Part shown: positions 1-6,479 of the stretch, in pieces
How positions within the stretch are numbered: position 1 is the stretch's first letter
How the letters are laid out: each line of letters starts with the position of its first letter
NCBI GenBank assembly: GCA_021850555.1
Contig: JAJZLX010000015.1
Location: 1 to 8,842, forward strand
DNA: 8,842 nt
Source: Pseudomonadota bacterium
Lineage (GTDB): Bacteria > Pseudomonadota > Gammaproteobacteria > Steroidobacterales > Steroidobacteraceae
Reading direction: 5' to 3'
The notes under the pieces: model-generated
What the model was told of the DNA's origin: nothing
What the model saw: only the letters and a program-made list of their open reading frames with translations
Database searches by the model: none
Made by a program: the position numbers and the translations under genes

Positions 1-82
1 TCGCCTGCTCGCGCAGCGCCTCCAAGGCGATCTTCGCCTTCAGCGCCGCATCAATCTTCCGTCTCGTCTTCGTCGTCATCAT
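1..82 (-). CDS. IS3-family transposase OrfA, N-terminal fragment
   Basis: Reading the minus strand from the tandem start codons at 82-80 and 79-77 gives 27 residues beginning MMTTKTRRKIDAALKAKIAL and continuing EALREQA before the window ends. This is a familiar opening of IS3-family OrfA proteins: a basic N-terminus followed by the first helix of a helix-turn-helix that helps bind the terminal repeats. A GGAG ribosome-binding site lies just upstream of the start on the minus strand. In the family, OrfA is usually joined to the DDE integrase OrfB by programmed frameshifting; that part is outside the window. The gene looks intact as far as it can be seen. Confidence 0.75.
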   Translation of the reverse strand, partial: MMTTKTRRKIDAALKAKIALEALREQA

Positions 83-122
83 CCGCTCCGTCTATCACGA
101 CAGAACGACGCTTTTCCAACTA

Positions 123-154
123 CGTCCCTGGTCCCATTTCCAGGGGCCAGCTCA
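123..154 (-). repeat. Putative IS terminal inverted repeat with internal hairpin
   Basis: This is the outer end of the element. Within it, 128-135 (CTGGTCCC) and 143-150 (GGGGCCAG) form a stem of seven Watson-Crick pairs plus one G-T pair around a 7-base loop. The partner repeat at the other end of the element is not in the window, so the inner limit of the repeat is a guess. Confidence 0.55.
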
Positions 155-181
155 CATAGGGAAGCGAACACTGAGACGAAA

Positions 182-195
182 GCTTGTCTGCAAGC
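182..195. promoter_or_regulatory. Small inverted repeat upstream of promoter (possible operator)
   Basis: GCTTG (182-186) and CAAGC (191-195) are perfect inverted repeats separated by TCTG. The element sits 3 bases upstream of the putative -35 hexamer and outside the insertion sequence. Short dyads of this size are typical of GntR-family operators, and the regulator gene starts about 90 bases downstream. The match to any defined GntR consensus is weak, so this is only a candidate. Confidence 0.3.
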
Positions 196-198
196 CTA

Positions 199-227
199 TT
201 GACATGTCACTGCCAGTTCATTTAGAT
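199..227 (+). promoter_or_regulatory. Putative sigma-70 promoter for the regulator/operon
   Basis: TTGACA at 199-204 is a perfect -35 hexamer. At 16-17 bases' spacing there is only a weak -10 candidate, TTTAGA/TTAGAT (221-227), matching about three of six consensus positions. Transcription would start near 233-236. That would place the upstream in-frame GTG (233) at the 5' end of the message and favours the ATG at 284 as the real start of the regulator. The promoter lies 45 bp outside the insertion-sequence end. Confidence 0.45.
200..209. promoter_or_regulatory. Perfect 10-bp palindrome over the -35 box (candidate operator)
   Basis: TGACATGTCA is its own reverse complement and overlaps five of the six bases of the putative -35 hexamer. 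A repressor bound here would block RNA polymerase. The downstream gene encodes a GntR/FCD regulator, a family that binds short palindromes as a dimer and often controls its own promoter, so autoregulation is a reasonable inference. Confidence 0.4.
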
Positions 228-283
228 CTTGCGTGCGCCCAAATTGGACGTGTTTGGGCACTCCTGAGCGAGGGTCTTTCGGC

Positions 284-1027
284 ATGGAAAGCGCTGCGCC
301 TATCGAAACTGGTTTAGAGCGAGACATGGATCTGCGTGGCGGTGGACGAATGCTGCGCAAGGATGAGGCTTACATAATAATCCGCGACCACTTGTTTTCC
401 GCGGATGCCACCGCCTCCGCATTGTCCGAGCGATCACTTGCAACGCAACTCGGCCTTGGTCTCGGCGCCGTTCGTTCTGCTCTGGAGCGGCTACGGGCCG
501 AAGGGCTCATCATTGTCTCACCGAATAATGGCATCCGCCTACCGGAGATCACCGCCCGCGAAGTACTCGACTTCTACGAGATGAGGATGGTGATGGAATG
601 CCACATCGTCGCCTCCCTCGCCGGGCGGCTCTCAGCAGAACAGCGCGTGGTACTCGAGACAATCATCACGGATCAAGAGGCCGCGGCGGTTCGCAGGGAC
701 ACCATCCGTTATCACCAGTTGGACCTCGACTTCCACGCTGCCTTTGCAGACTTCCACGGCAATGCCGAAATGGTCCGTGCGCTGCGGCAGTTGCGCGACA
801 AGATGTACCGCCTGTCGCGTCGTCTGCATAATACGCATCCCGAGCGCCTGTCAGTGAACGCTGGGCAGCATCGCGCGATCATGGAAGCGGTGCGCGACGG
901 CAACGCGCGTGACGCCCGTCGCCACATGCAAACGCACCTGACCTGGGGGCGGGCCTTTACGCTGGACCCGGACAAACGTCTCGGCCGCGGCAGCACGGCG
1001 ACATCCACACGTAAACCGCCGGCGTAA
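284..1027 (+). CDS. GntR-family transcriptional regulator, FCD (FadR-C-like) subfamily
   Basis: A DNA-binding regulator of 247 residues from this start. Residues about 24-87 form the winged helix: SERSLATQLGLGLGAVRSAL is the helix-turn-helix, followed by the wing LRAEGLIIVSPNNGIRLPEI. The rest is an all-helical FCD ligand-sensing domain. Its usual metal-binding set is visible as D147 and H151 (DLDFH), H196 (GQHRAI) and H218 (MQTHL), so a bound metal and a carboxylate-type effector are likely. The frame is open back to a GTG at 233, but that codon sits where transcription would start. The ATG at 284 has AGGG (271-274) nine bases upstream and begins closer to the domain, so it is preferred. The gene lies immediately before, and on the same strand as, a sugar transporter and catabolic genes. 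It probably responds to the imported compound or an intermediate; whether it represses or activates cannot be read from the sequence. Confidence 0.9.
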   Translation: MESAAPIETGLERDMDLRGGGRMLRKDEAYIIIRDHLFSADATASALSERSLATQLGLGLGAVRSALERLRAEGLIIVSPNNGIRLPEITAREVLDFYEMRMVMECHIVASLAGRLSAEQRVVLETIITDQEAAAVRRDTIRYHQLDLDFHAAFADFHGNAEMVRALRQLRDKMYRLSRRLHNTHPERLSVNAGQHRAIMEAVRDGNARDARRHMQTHLTWGRAFTLDPDKRLGRGSTATSTRKPPA

Positions 1028-1033
1028 GCCGGC
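1018..1033 (+). promoter_or_regulatory. GC-rich hairpin with GTAA loop across the regulator stop codon
   Basis: GCCGGC (1018-1023) and GCCGGC (1028-1033) pair perfectly around the four bases GTAA, which as GUAA is a GNRA-type tetraloop. The regulator's TAA stop lies inside the loop. No run of T follows, so it is not a normal intrinsic terminator. Its place between the regulator and the highly expressed type of binding-protein gene suggests an mRNA processing or stability element, but this is inference. Confidence 0.5.
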
Positions 1034-1057
1034 ACATGACACAACGGGGAGATTAGG

Positions 1058-2101
1058 ATGGACGACGATCGGAATCCTGAGACAGCAGGCTTGACGCGCG
1101 CGATGTTCCTGCGCGCCGGCACGGCTGGCATGCTGGCGTTCATGGCCGGCACCCGTGCAGGGTTCGCTGCCAGCGGCAAGCCTGCCAACGTCGGCTTTAT
1201 TCTGCCGGACTACGATCAGTTGCGCTGGAAGAACGCTGACCAAGCCGGGTTTGAAAGCGAAGCGAAGAAGCTTGGCATTCATTATGTCATCCAAGCGTCA
1301 CAGGCATCGGAAACGGTGCAGACCAGCCAGGTCGAAAACATGCTGACACAGGGTATCGATGTCCTGATTCTGACACCGGTCAACGGCGCTGCCGCCTCTT
1401 CCCTGGTGCGCAAGGCCAACCGTGCCAAGGTTCCTGTTGTAAACTACAACTTCCTTGCAAAAAATTCCGATGTGGCCTGCTTTATCGGCCGCGACGCGAT
1501 CCAGATGGCGGAATCGATCGCCCAGGCGGCGGTGAAGGCGCATCCTCGTGGCAACTACATACTCGTGCTTGGCGAAGAAGGTACCAGCGTCGCGCAAGAG
1601 GAGCGCAAGGGTTATCTGAACGTGCTCAAACCCTATGTTGATTCGGGCGCGATCAAAATAGTTTCGCAGCAGTTCAACAAGGGATGGTCAACGGATTCTG
1701 CACGCAAGCAGGTAGAGAACGCGCTGACCACGGTGAAGAACGACGTAGCCGCCATTATTTGCGCCAATGACGGCACCGCCTACGGCGCCATCCAGGCGTT
1801 GCAGGCGCAGGGACTGGCCGGCAAGGTCTGGGTGAACGGTGTCGATGCCGAATCACATGCGCAGGATCTGATCAAGCAGGGGCTGATGACCCTCTCGAAT
1901 TTCACGGATTTTTTCCAGTCGGGGGTCGAGGCGGCGCGTGCAGCGCAGAAGCTGGCTAATGGTGAAACGATCAACACCGGCGTCACGGTAAACAATGGGC
2001 TGAAAGACGTGCCTTGGATCAAGGTGATCAATTTCAACGTCACCAAGGATAACCTCGCCACGAGCGCCGAGAAGTATCCGTGGTGGTTCGCCAAATCGTG
2101 A
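1058..2101 (+). CDS. ABC transporter periplasmic sugar-binding protein, XylF/RbsB-like
   Basis: Captures the substrate in the periplasm and delivers it to the permease and ATPase encoded next. The product is 347 residues. Residues 13-36 look like an export signal: TRAMFLR, then a hydrophobic stretch, with likely cleavage near GFA/AS (about residue 37). The mature part is a two-lobed Peripla_BP_4 fold. Stretches closely recall E. coli XylF: SQVENMLTQGIDVLI (90-104), VLKPYVDSG (189-197), ANDGTAYGAIQAL (236-248), GVDAE (261-265) and NNGLKDVP (312-319). XylF's AYDRMI ligand segment reads NYNFLA here (129-134), so the ligand is probably not xylose itself. GGGGAG (1046-1051) lies six bases before the ATG. 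The gene is first of the transporter trio and 30 bp after the regulator. The substrate is likely a pentose or branched sugar or sugar acid, judging from the downstream enzymes. Confidence 0.9.
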   Translation: MDDDRNPETAGLTRAMFLRAGTAGMLAFMAGTRAGFAASGKPANVGFILPDYDQLRWKNADQAGFESEAKKLGIHYVIQASQASETVQTSQVENMLTQGIDVLILTPVNGAAASSLVRKANRAKVPVVNYNFLAKNSDVACFIGRDAIQMAESIAQAAVKAHPRGNYILVLGEEGTSVAQEERKGYLNVLKPYVDSGAIKIVSQQFNKGWSTDSARKQVENALTTVKNDVAAIICANDGTAYGAIQALQAQGLAGKVWVNGVDAESHAQDLIKQGLMTLSNFTDFFQSGVEAARAAQKLANGETINTGVTVNNGLKDVPWIKVINFNVTKDNLATSAEKYPWWFAKS

Positions 2102-2117
2102 TCCGGCATCGGTGAAT

Positions 2118-2124
2118 GGAGGGG
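2118..2124 (+). promoter_or_regulatory. Strong ribosome-binding site deciding a GTG start
   Basis: GGAGGGG lies four bases before GTG 2129. An ATG at 2115 is out of frame with the ATPase, and no better in-frame start precedes the site, so it fixes the GTG as the ATPase start. Confidence 0.7.
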
Positions 2125-2128
2125 CGCC

Positions 2129-3664
2129 GTGCGCCAGGCAGCCGCAAAAGTTGTTGCGCTCGACAAGTGGTTCGGCGGCGCGCACGCGCTGCGTGGCGTC
2201 TCGGTCACGTTCGAAGAAGGCGATGTCCATGCCATCGCTGGGGAAAACGGGGCCGGGAAATCGACTCTGGTTAAGATTCTCTCCGGCGTGATCGGAGCCA
2301 GCGACTATGCCGGCAACATCGAGATCGACGGAGTTCCCCGCCAGCTGCACAGCATCCGCGATGCCGAGCGCTGCGGCGTGTTCCTGGTGCCACAGGAACT
2401 CAGCGTCGTCCCCGAGCTGCGGGTGAGCGAATACCTGTTTCTCAACCGCGAGCCACGCCGCTTCGGCCTAATCGACGCGCGCAAGCTATGGGCCGATACG
2501 GTGAACTGGCTGCGGATATTCCGCCTGCCGGTCTCGCCGTTGGCGCGCATGGACGAGCTGAGCACGCATGAGCAGCAACTGGTCAGCATCGCCCGTGCGA
2601 TGACGCAAGGCGTGAAGCTGCTGATCCTCGACGAGCCGACCGCAAGCCTGACTGAGCGTGAGACAGAGTTGCTGTTCGCACGGATCGCCGACCTGCACCA
2701 GCACGGCGTAACGACGATCTACATTTCCCACCGCCTGCACGAATTCGAGCGCATCGCCAATGTCGTCACCGTGATGCGTGATGGAAGCGTGGTTGAGCAC
2801 TTCCGCCTGGAACGCGGCGGCGATACGCCGCGACGTGTGATCCGCGCGATGGTCGGGCGTGAGATCACAGACATGTATCCGAAGCGCCCGGCGCGTGTCG
2901 GCCAGCCGGTGCTGGAACTGCAGGGCTGGTCTGTGCGCAATCGGCTCGTACAGCGCGGCGACATTGTGCGCGATGTCTCGCTCACGGTGCGGACCGGCGA
3001 AGTTGTCGGACTCTTCGGTCTGCTCGGCTCGGGAGCCTTCGATCTCTCCCGGTCGCTGTTCGGGGCACGCGCCGGGCGGACCAACGGCATGATGCGCGTG
3101 CGCGGGCGGGAGGTCCGCCTGCGCGACCCTGCGGAAGCGATCCGCCACGGCATCGCCTACCTGCCTGCGGAGCGTAAGCGCGACGGGCTAATCACGGCGC
3201 ACAGCATCGCCACCAACATGTCGCTGGTGGCATTGCCGAAGTTGAGCCGCATGGGCGTGATCGACCGCCGCGCCGAGTTGCAGAGCATCCGCCGCTACAT
3301 CGGGAACCTGCGGGTCAGGTGCGACTCTATAAACCAACCGATCGAGCAGCTGAGCGGCGGCAACCAGCAGAAAGTCGTAGCCGCGAAGTGGCTGATGACC
3401 GAACCGGATATATTCGTGCTGGAGGAACCGACGCGGGGCGTCGATGTCAACGCACGCGTCGATTTCTACAACCTGATCAATGACCTGACCGCGACTGGCA
3501 AGGGTGTCATCCTGGTCTCCACCGACCTTCCCGAGGTGCTCGGCATGGCTGACCGCATGCTGGTCATGCACGAGGGTCGGATCGTACGGGAGTGGTTGCG
3601 CGGTGAGGCGACGGAGGAACTAGTGATGTTACACGCTGCCGGTGAACATGAGGCTGCCGCATGA
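2129..3664 (+). CDS. ABC sugar transporter ATP-binding protein, two NBDs (XylG/RbsA class)
   Basis: A 511-residue cytoplasmic ATPase with two fused nucleotide-binding domains, the usual size for sugar importers of the RbsA/MglA/XylG class. It powers uptake through the permease encoded next. The first domain has Walker A GENGAGKST (38-46), Q-loop VPQE (87-90), signature LSTHEQQ (144-150), Walker B LLILDEP (164-170) and the switch histidine in YISHRL (H201). The second has a degenerate Walker A, GLLGSGAF (297-304), without the Lys-Ser/Thr, as is normal in this class. It also has a fully canonical signature LSGGNQQ (408-414) and a Walker B VLEEPTRGVDV in which the usual aspartate is glutamate (E432). 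These deviations all belong to the same composite ATP site, leaving one canonical site. The start is GTG. The last codon overlaps the permease start (ATGA, 3661-3664), so the two are translationally coupled. Confidence 0.93.
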   Translation: MRQAAAKVVALDKWFGGAHALRGVSVTFEEGDVHAIAGENGAGKSTLVKILSGVIGASDYAGNIEIDGVPRQLHSIRDAERCGVFLVPQELSVVPELRVSEYLFLNREPRRFGLIDARKLWADTVNWLRIFRLPVSPLARMDELSTHEQQLVSIARAMTQGVKLLILDEPTASLTERETELLFARIADLHQHGVTTIYISHRLHEFERIANVVTVMRDGSVVEHFRLERGGDTPRRVIRAMVGREITDMYPKRPARVGQPVLELQGWSVRNRLVQRGDIVRDVSLTVRTGEVVGLFGLLGSGAFDLSRSLFGARAGRTNGMMRVRGREVRLRDPAEAIRHGIAYLPAERKRDGLITAHSIATNMSLVALPKLSRMGVIDRRAELQSIRRYIGNLRVRCDSINQPIEQLSGGNQQKVVAAKWLMTEPDIFVLEEPTRGVDVNARVDFYNLINDLTATGKGVILVSTDLPEVLGMADRMLVMHEGRIVREWLRGEATEELVMLHAAGEHEAAA

Positions 3665-4857
3665 ACATGTCGCACACGCTGGCCCCGCCCGAGGCCACCG
3701 CCCCTGCCTCACCCCGTGGCGGACTGCGTGCCGCCCTCTTCGCGCAGCGACGGTTGCGGCTGCTGCCGATGATCCTGGTGTTGCTGGTAATCTGGGCCAT
3801 CCTGCAAGCCCTGACCGGCGGCCTGTTCCTCAGCGCCCGCAACCTGACCAACCTGAGCGGGCAGGTCGCGATCACCGCGATGCTTGCCGCGGGCGCGGTG
3901 ATGGTCATGGTGCCGGGTTATATCGACCTCTCGCTGGGCGCGACCGTCGCCGCCTCGGCGGTGGTGGCCGCCTTTGCAAGCAACACATTCAGCCTTGGCT
4001 TCTGGCCGACCATCATCATCACGCTCGGCTTTGGTCTGCTGATCGGGCTGTGGCACGCGTTGTGGGTGGCATGGCTGAAAGTGCCCTCTTTCATTGTCAC
4101 GCTGGCAAGCCTGCTTGCCATCCGTGGCATTTCGCTGGTGATTACCGGAGCGGAAACGATCTCGCCGAGCGACAAAATGCTGGTGATTTCGGATGCCTCG
4201 CTGTCCCCGATGATTAGCATCGTCGTGCTTGTTGCGGTGTGGCTGGCATTCTCTGCCCTGCAGTGGCGTGAATGGCGTGCGCAGCTCGCGGCCGGTATCC
4301 CCGCTTCTTTCGCTGCCAATGTGGGGCTGCCGACCGGTGCCTTCGGCATCGTCGCACTCGCCGCCGTGGTGATAGCAGCCAGCTATCGCGGCATTCCAAT
4401 GCCGGTAGCCCTTGTCATAGCGATCATCGCCTTCACCAGTTTTGTGCTGCGCTACACCGGGTTCGGGCGGCATCTCTATGCCATCGGCGGCAACCGCCAG
4501 GCCGCACTGCTCGCGGGCATCAACATCCGCGCGCATGCCTCGTGGGTATTCGCCTTGATGGGGCTGCTCTATGGGCTTGCCGGCGTCGTGCTGGTGGCGC
4601 GGCTGGACAGCGCGCCGCCCACAGCGGAGGAGGGGCTGGAGCTAAATGTCATCGCCGCCGCCGTGATCGGAGGCACCAGCCTGCTCGGTGGACGCGGCAC
4701 GGTGGCCGGCGCGGCGCTCGGCGCACTGCTGATGGAGAGCCTCGCCAACGGCATGAGTCTGATGAACCTGCCATCAGCCTACCAGTCGATCACCGTCGGG
4801 CTGGTGTTGCTGCTCGCCGTCTACGTCGACCTGCGTGGCCGCGCCGGCGCCGACTAA
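3661..4857 (+). CDS. ABC sugar transporter permease, XylH/RbsC-like
   Basis: An integral inner-membrane protein of 398 residues, close in length to XylH and longer than RbsC. It would form the homodimeric channel for the binding protein and ATPase encoded upstream. After a polar N-terminus, hydrophobic segments lie at about 35-52, 67-85, 92-107, 115-136, 142-162, 182-200, 226-240, 247-263, 294-313, 328-342, 348-362 and 375-390. Family motifs include [10 protein letters not shown] (56-65), GYIDLSLGA (86-94), the cytoplasmic coupling region [21 protein letters not shown] (267-287, with the Gly-Asn-Arg typical of this family) and [15 protein letters not shown] (337-351), followed by NGMSLMN (363-369) as in XylH. 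The loop near 163-225 is long, as in XylH-type permeases. It starts inside the ATPase stop codon. No frameshift or truncation is seen. Confidence 0.93.
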   Translation: MNMSHTLAPPEATAPASPRGGLRAALFAQRRLRLLPMILVLLVIWAILQALTGGLFLSARNLTNLSGQVAITAMLAAGAVMVMVPGYIDLSLGATVAASAVVAAFASNTFSLGFWPTIIITLGFGLLIGLWHALWVAWLKVPSFIVTLASLLAIRGISLVITGAETISPSDKMLVISDASLSPMISIVVLVAVWLAFSALQWREWRAQLAAGIPASFAANVGLPTGAFGIVALAAVVIAASYRGIPMPVALVIAIIAFTSFVLRYTGFGRHLYAIGGNRQAALLAGINIRAHASWVFALMGLLYGLAGVVLVARLDSAPPTAEEGLELNVIAAAVIGGTSLLGGRGTVAGAALGALLMESLANGMSLMNLPSAYQSITVGLVLLLAVYVDLRGRAGAD

Positions 4858-4884
4858 CCACCCATCACGCTCGGAGGAATTGCC

Positions 4885-5631
4885 ATGGACGCTCAAGCGA
4901 ATCCCGTCGCTCAAGTCGCCGCCGCGCTGCGTAGTATGCGCGTGGTCGATCTGTCGCCGCTGCTGGAGCGCGGCATCCCGAACTGGCCGATGCATCCACC
5001 GCTGGTGATCGACAAGGCACGCGAGAAGGAGCGCGACGGTTACTACTGCCAGTTGCTGATGATTTCCGAGCATACTGGCACACATGTTGACGCGCCGGTG
5101 CACTTCCATCCACAGATGCACAATGCCTCGATCGACTGCTTTTCTCCAGATACGCTGATCGCGCCCGCCGTCGTCTATGATTTCGCCGACCGCAACCTCA
5201 AGCCCGGAGAGCTGATCACGCGCGACATGGTCGAAGCCTATGAGCGCGATCACGGCGTCGCGGTCGCTAGGGGCGAGATCGCGCTGATCAACTTCGGCTG
5301 GATGCAGCGCTACTGGCGGACCGACAGCCAAAGCACGTGGTTCGTCAAGAATGCACCCGGCATTGCCGAGGATGCCGTCATTTTCTTCAAGGAGCGCGGC
5401 ATCCGTGCCATTGGCTGCGACACGGTGGCGTGCGACATGGCGGTGGTGGACGGCCATGGCCTCGACACGCCGGGTCATATTACCCACTGGCTGCCGAACC
5501 GGATTCTGATCATCGAGATGCTCACCAACCTCGACAAGCTGTCGCCGCGCTGTCTATTCGTGGCGACGCCTCTGAAGATCCGCGAGGGATCTGGCTCGCC
5601 CATCCGTCCTCTAGCGTTCTGCGACAACTGA
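4885..5631 (+). CDS. Cyclase-family (kynurenine-formamidase-like) metal-dependent hydrolase
   Basis: A 248-residue protein of the cyclase family (PF04199), a metal-dependent hydrolase fold that includes kynurenine formamidase and isatin hydrolase. The metal-binding motif is plain: SEHTGTHVDAPVHF (61-74), giving H63, H67, D69 and H73. Later come the GCDT aspartate (D179) and the family's C-terminal histidine (H198/H201) and glutamate (E211) in ITHW...IIEMLTNLDKL. All residues expected for activity seem present. It has no signal peptide, so it is cytoplasmic. GGAGGA (4873-4878) lies six bases before the ATG. Nothing points to tryptophan metabolism nearby. Lying between a sugar transporter and a dehydrogenase, it more likely opens a lactone or another cyclic or ester intermediate of the sugar pathway; that role is inferred from context only. 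The next gene begins one base after its stop. Confidence 0.85.
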   Translation: MDAQANPVAQVAAALRSMRVVDLSPLLERGIPNWPMHPPLVIDKAREKERDGYYCQLLMISEHTGTHVDAPVHFHPQMHNASIDCFSPDTLIAPAVVYDFADRNLKPGELITRDMVEAYERDHGVAVARGEIALINFGWMQRYWRTDSQSTWFVKNAPGIAEDAVIFFKERGIRAIGCDTVACDMAVVDGHGLDTPGHITHWLPNRILIIEMLTNLDKLSPRCLFVATPLKIREGSGSPIRPLAFCDN

Positions 5632-5632
5632 G

Positions 5633-6478
5633 ATGATGTCGACGAAACAAGCAGGCGATGCGTCGGCTGTCCCCTGGCAGTCTGGGCGCCTCCGGTTGCA
5701 GGACAAGGTGGCCTTAGTGTTCGGGGCCGGCTGCGTCGGGCAAGGCTGGGGCAACGGCAAGGCGACGGCCGTAGCTTATGCGCAGGAAGGCGCGTTCGTC
5801 ATCGCCGTGGACCGCAATCCCGACGCTGCCGAGCAGACTCGTGCCATCATCGCCGCGCTTGGTGGGCAATGCGTCGCTTTCGCCGCCGATGTGATCCGGT
5901 CGGAGGATGTGGCGCGGGTGGTTGCCGAGACGATGGCTGCGCAGGGACGGATCGATGTGCTGCACAACAATGTCGGCACTACGATCATGGGTGGGCCGGT
6001 CGAACTGACCGAGGAGCAGTGGGACACGGTGCTGGACGTAAACCTGCGCGGCGCATTCCTCACCTGCAAGCACGTGCTGCCGGTCATGGTACGCCAGGGC
6101 AAGGGCGCAATCATCAACATCTCCTCGGTGGCCGCGATTCGCTACACGGGCTACCCCTACGCCGCCTATTACGCCGCCAAGGCGGGGGTGAACCAGTTCA
6201 CGGTCGGCCTTGCCCTGCAATATGCACGACAAGGAATCCGTGCCAATGCCATCATGCCGGGACTGATGAACACACCGCTGATCCACCAGCAGATCAGCGG
6301 CCAATATACCGATGCAGCAGCGATGGTAAAGGCACGCGACGAAGCCTGTCCGATGGGGCGCATGGGCACTGCTTGGGACATTGCTTCTGCGGCAGTGTTC
6401 CTGGCCTCCGACGAAGCGCAGTACATCACCGGCGTCTGCCTCCCGGTTGATGGTGGCCTGACCTGCAGGGCCGCCTGA
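5633..6478 (+). CDS. Short-chain dehydrogenase/reductase (SDR)
   Basis: A 281-residue classical-type SDR, an NAD(P)-dependent alcohol dehydrogenase of the Rossmann fold. The nucleotide-binding glycine motif is the enlarged version GAGCVGQGWGNGKA (31-44) instead of TGxxxGxG. An acidic residue at the end of the second strand (AVDRN, D60) suggests NAD over NADP. NNVG (112-115), N137 in DVNLRG, S164/S165 and Y179-K183 (YYAAK) complete the catalytic tetrad, and the C-terminal YITGVCLPVDGG is standard. It probably oxidises a hydroxyl of the imported sugar, sugar acid or lactone, forming the lactone for the hydrolase before it or the oxo-acid for the kinase and RuBisCO-like protein after it. Which one cannot be decided here. 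Tandem ATGs (5633, 5636) follow the preceding stop by one base and the ribosome-binding site is weak, so translation is probably coupled. Confidence 0.92.
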   Translation: MMSTKQAGDASAVPWQSGRLRLQDKVALVFGAGCVGQGWGNGKATAVAYAQEGAFVIAVDRNPDAAEQTRAIIAALGGQCVAFAADVIRSEDVARVVAETMAAQGRIDVLHNNVGTTIMGGPVELTEEQWDTVLDVNLRGAFLTCKHVLPVMVRQGKGAIINISSVAAIRYTGYPYAAYYAAKAGVNQFTVGLALQYARQGIRANAIMPGLMNTPLIHQQISGQYTDAAAMVKARDEACPMGRMGTAWDIASAAVFLASDEAQYITGVCLPVDGGLTCRAA

Positions 6479-6479
6479 A

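Larger units (their letters stand above)
1..154 (-). mobile_element. End of an IS3-family insertion sequence
   Basis: The left edge of the window holds the 5' end of an insertion sequence read on the minus strand. The support is the start of a typical IS3-type OrfA at 82-1 and, outside it, a sequence like the terminal repeats of this family at about 123-154; read outward from the element it begins with TGAGCTGGCCCCTGG. The TG...CA terminal dinucleotides fit IS3 ends, so base 154 is taken as the boundary. The rest of the element, the other terminal repeat and the target-site duplication lie outside the window, so exact boundaries and intactness cannot be checked. The element points away from the operon. 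Confidence 0.75.

Noticed and set aside
233..283. N-terminal extension of the regulator to GTG 233
   Set aside because: The GTG falls at or before the expected transcription start of the only good promoter and has no ribosome-binding site, and the added residues are not part of the winged-helix domain.
1018..1033. Intrinsic terminator after the regulator
   Set aside because: The stem is strong but is followed by ACATGACACAACGG, with no T-run, and the next gene starts 25 bases further on the same strand.
3709..4536. 275-codon open frame on the minus strand
   Set aside because: It is antisense to the permease; the product is rich in Arg, His and Gln without any domain pattern.
4272..4934. 220-codon plus-strand frame overlapping the permease and hydrolase starts
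   Set aside because: It is an out-of-frame shadow of the permease: Arg-, His- and Ala-rich, with no ribosome-binding site.
4885..5631. Kynurenine formamidase of tryptophan breakdown
   Set aside because: The metal motif is shared by the whole cyclase family, and there are no kynureninase or tryptophan dioxygenase genes beside it; the neighbours are sugar transport and sugar-acid genes.
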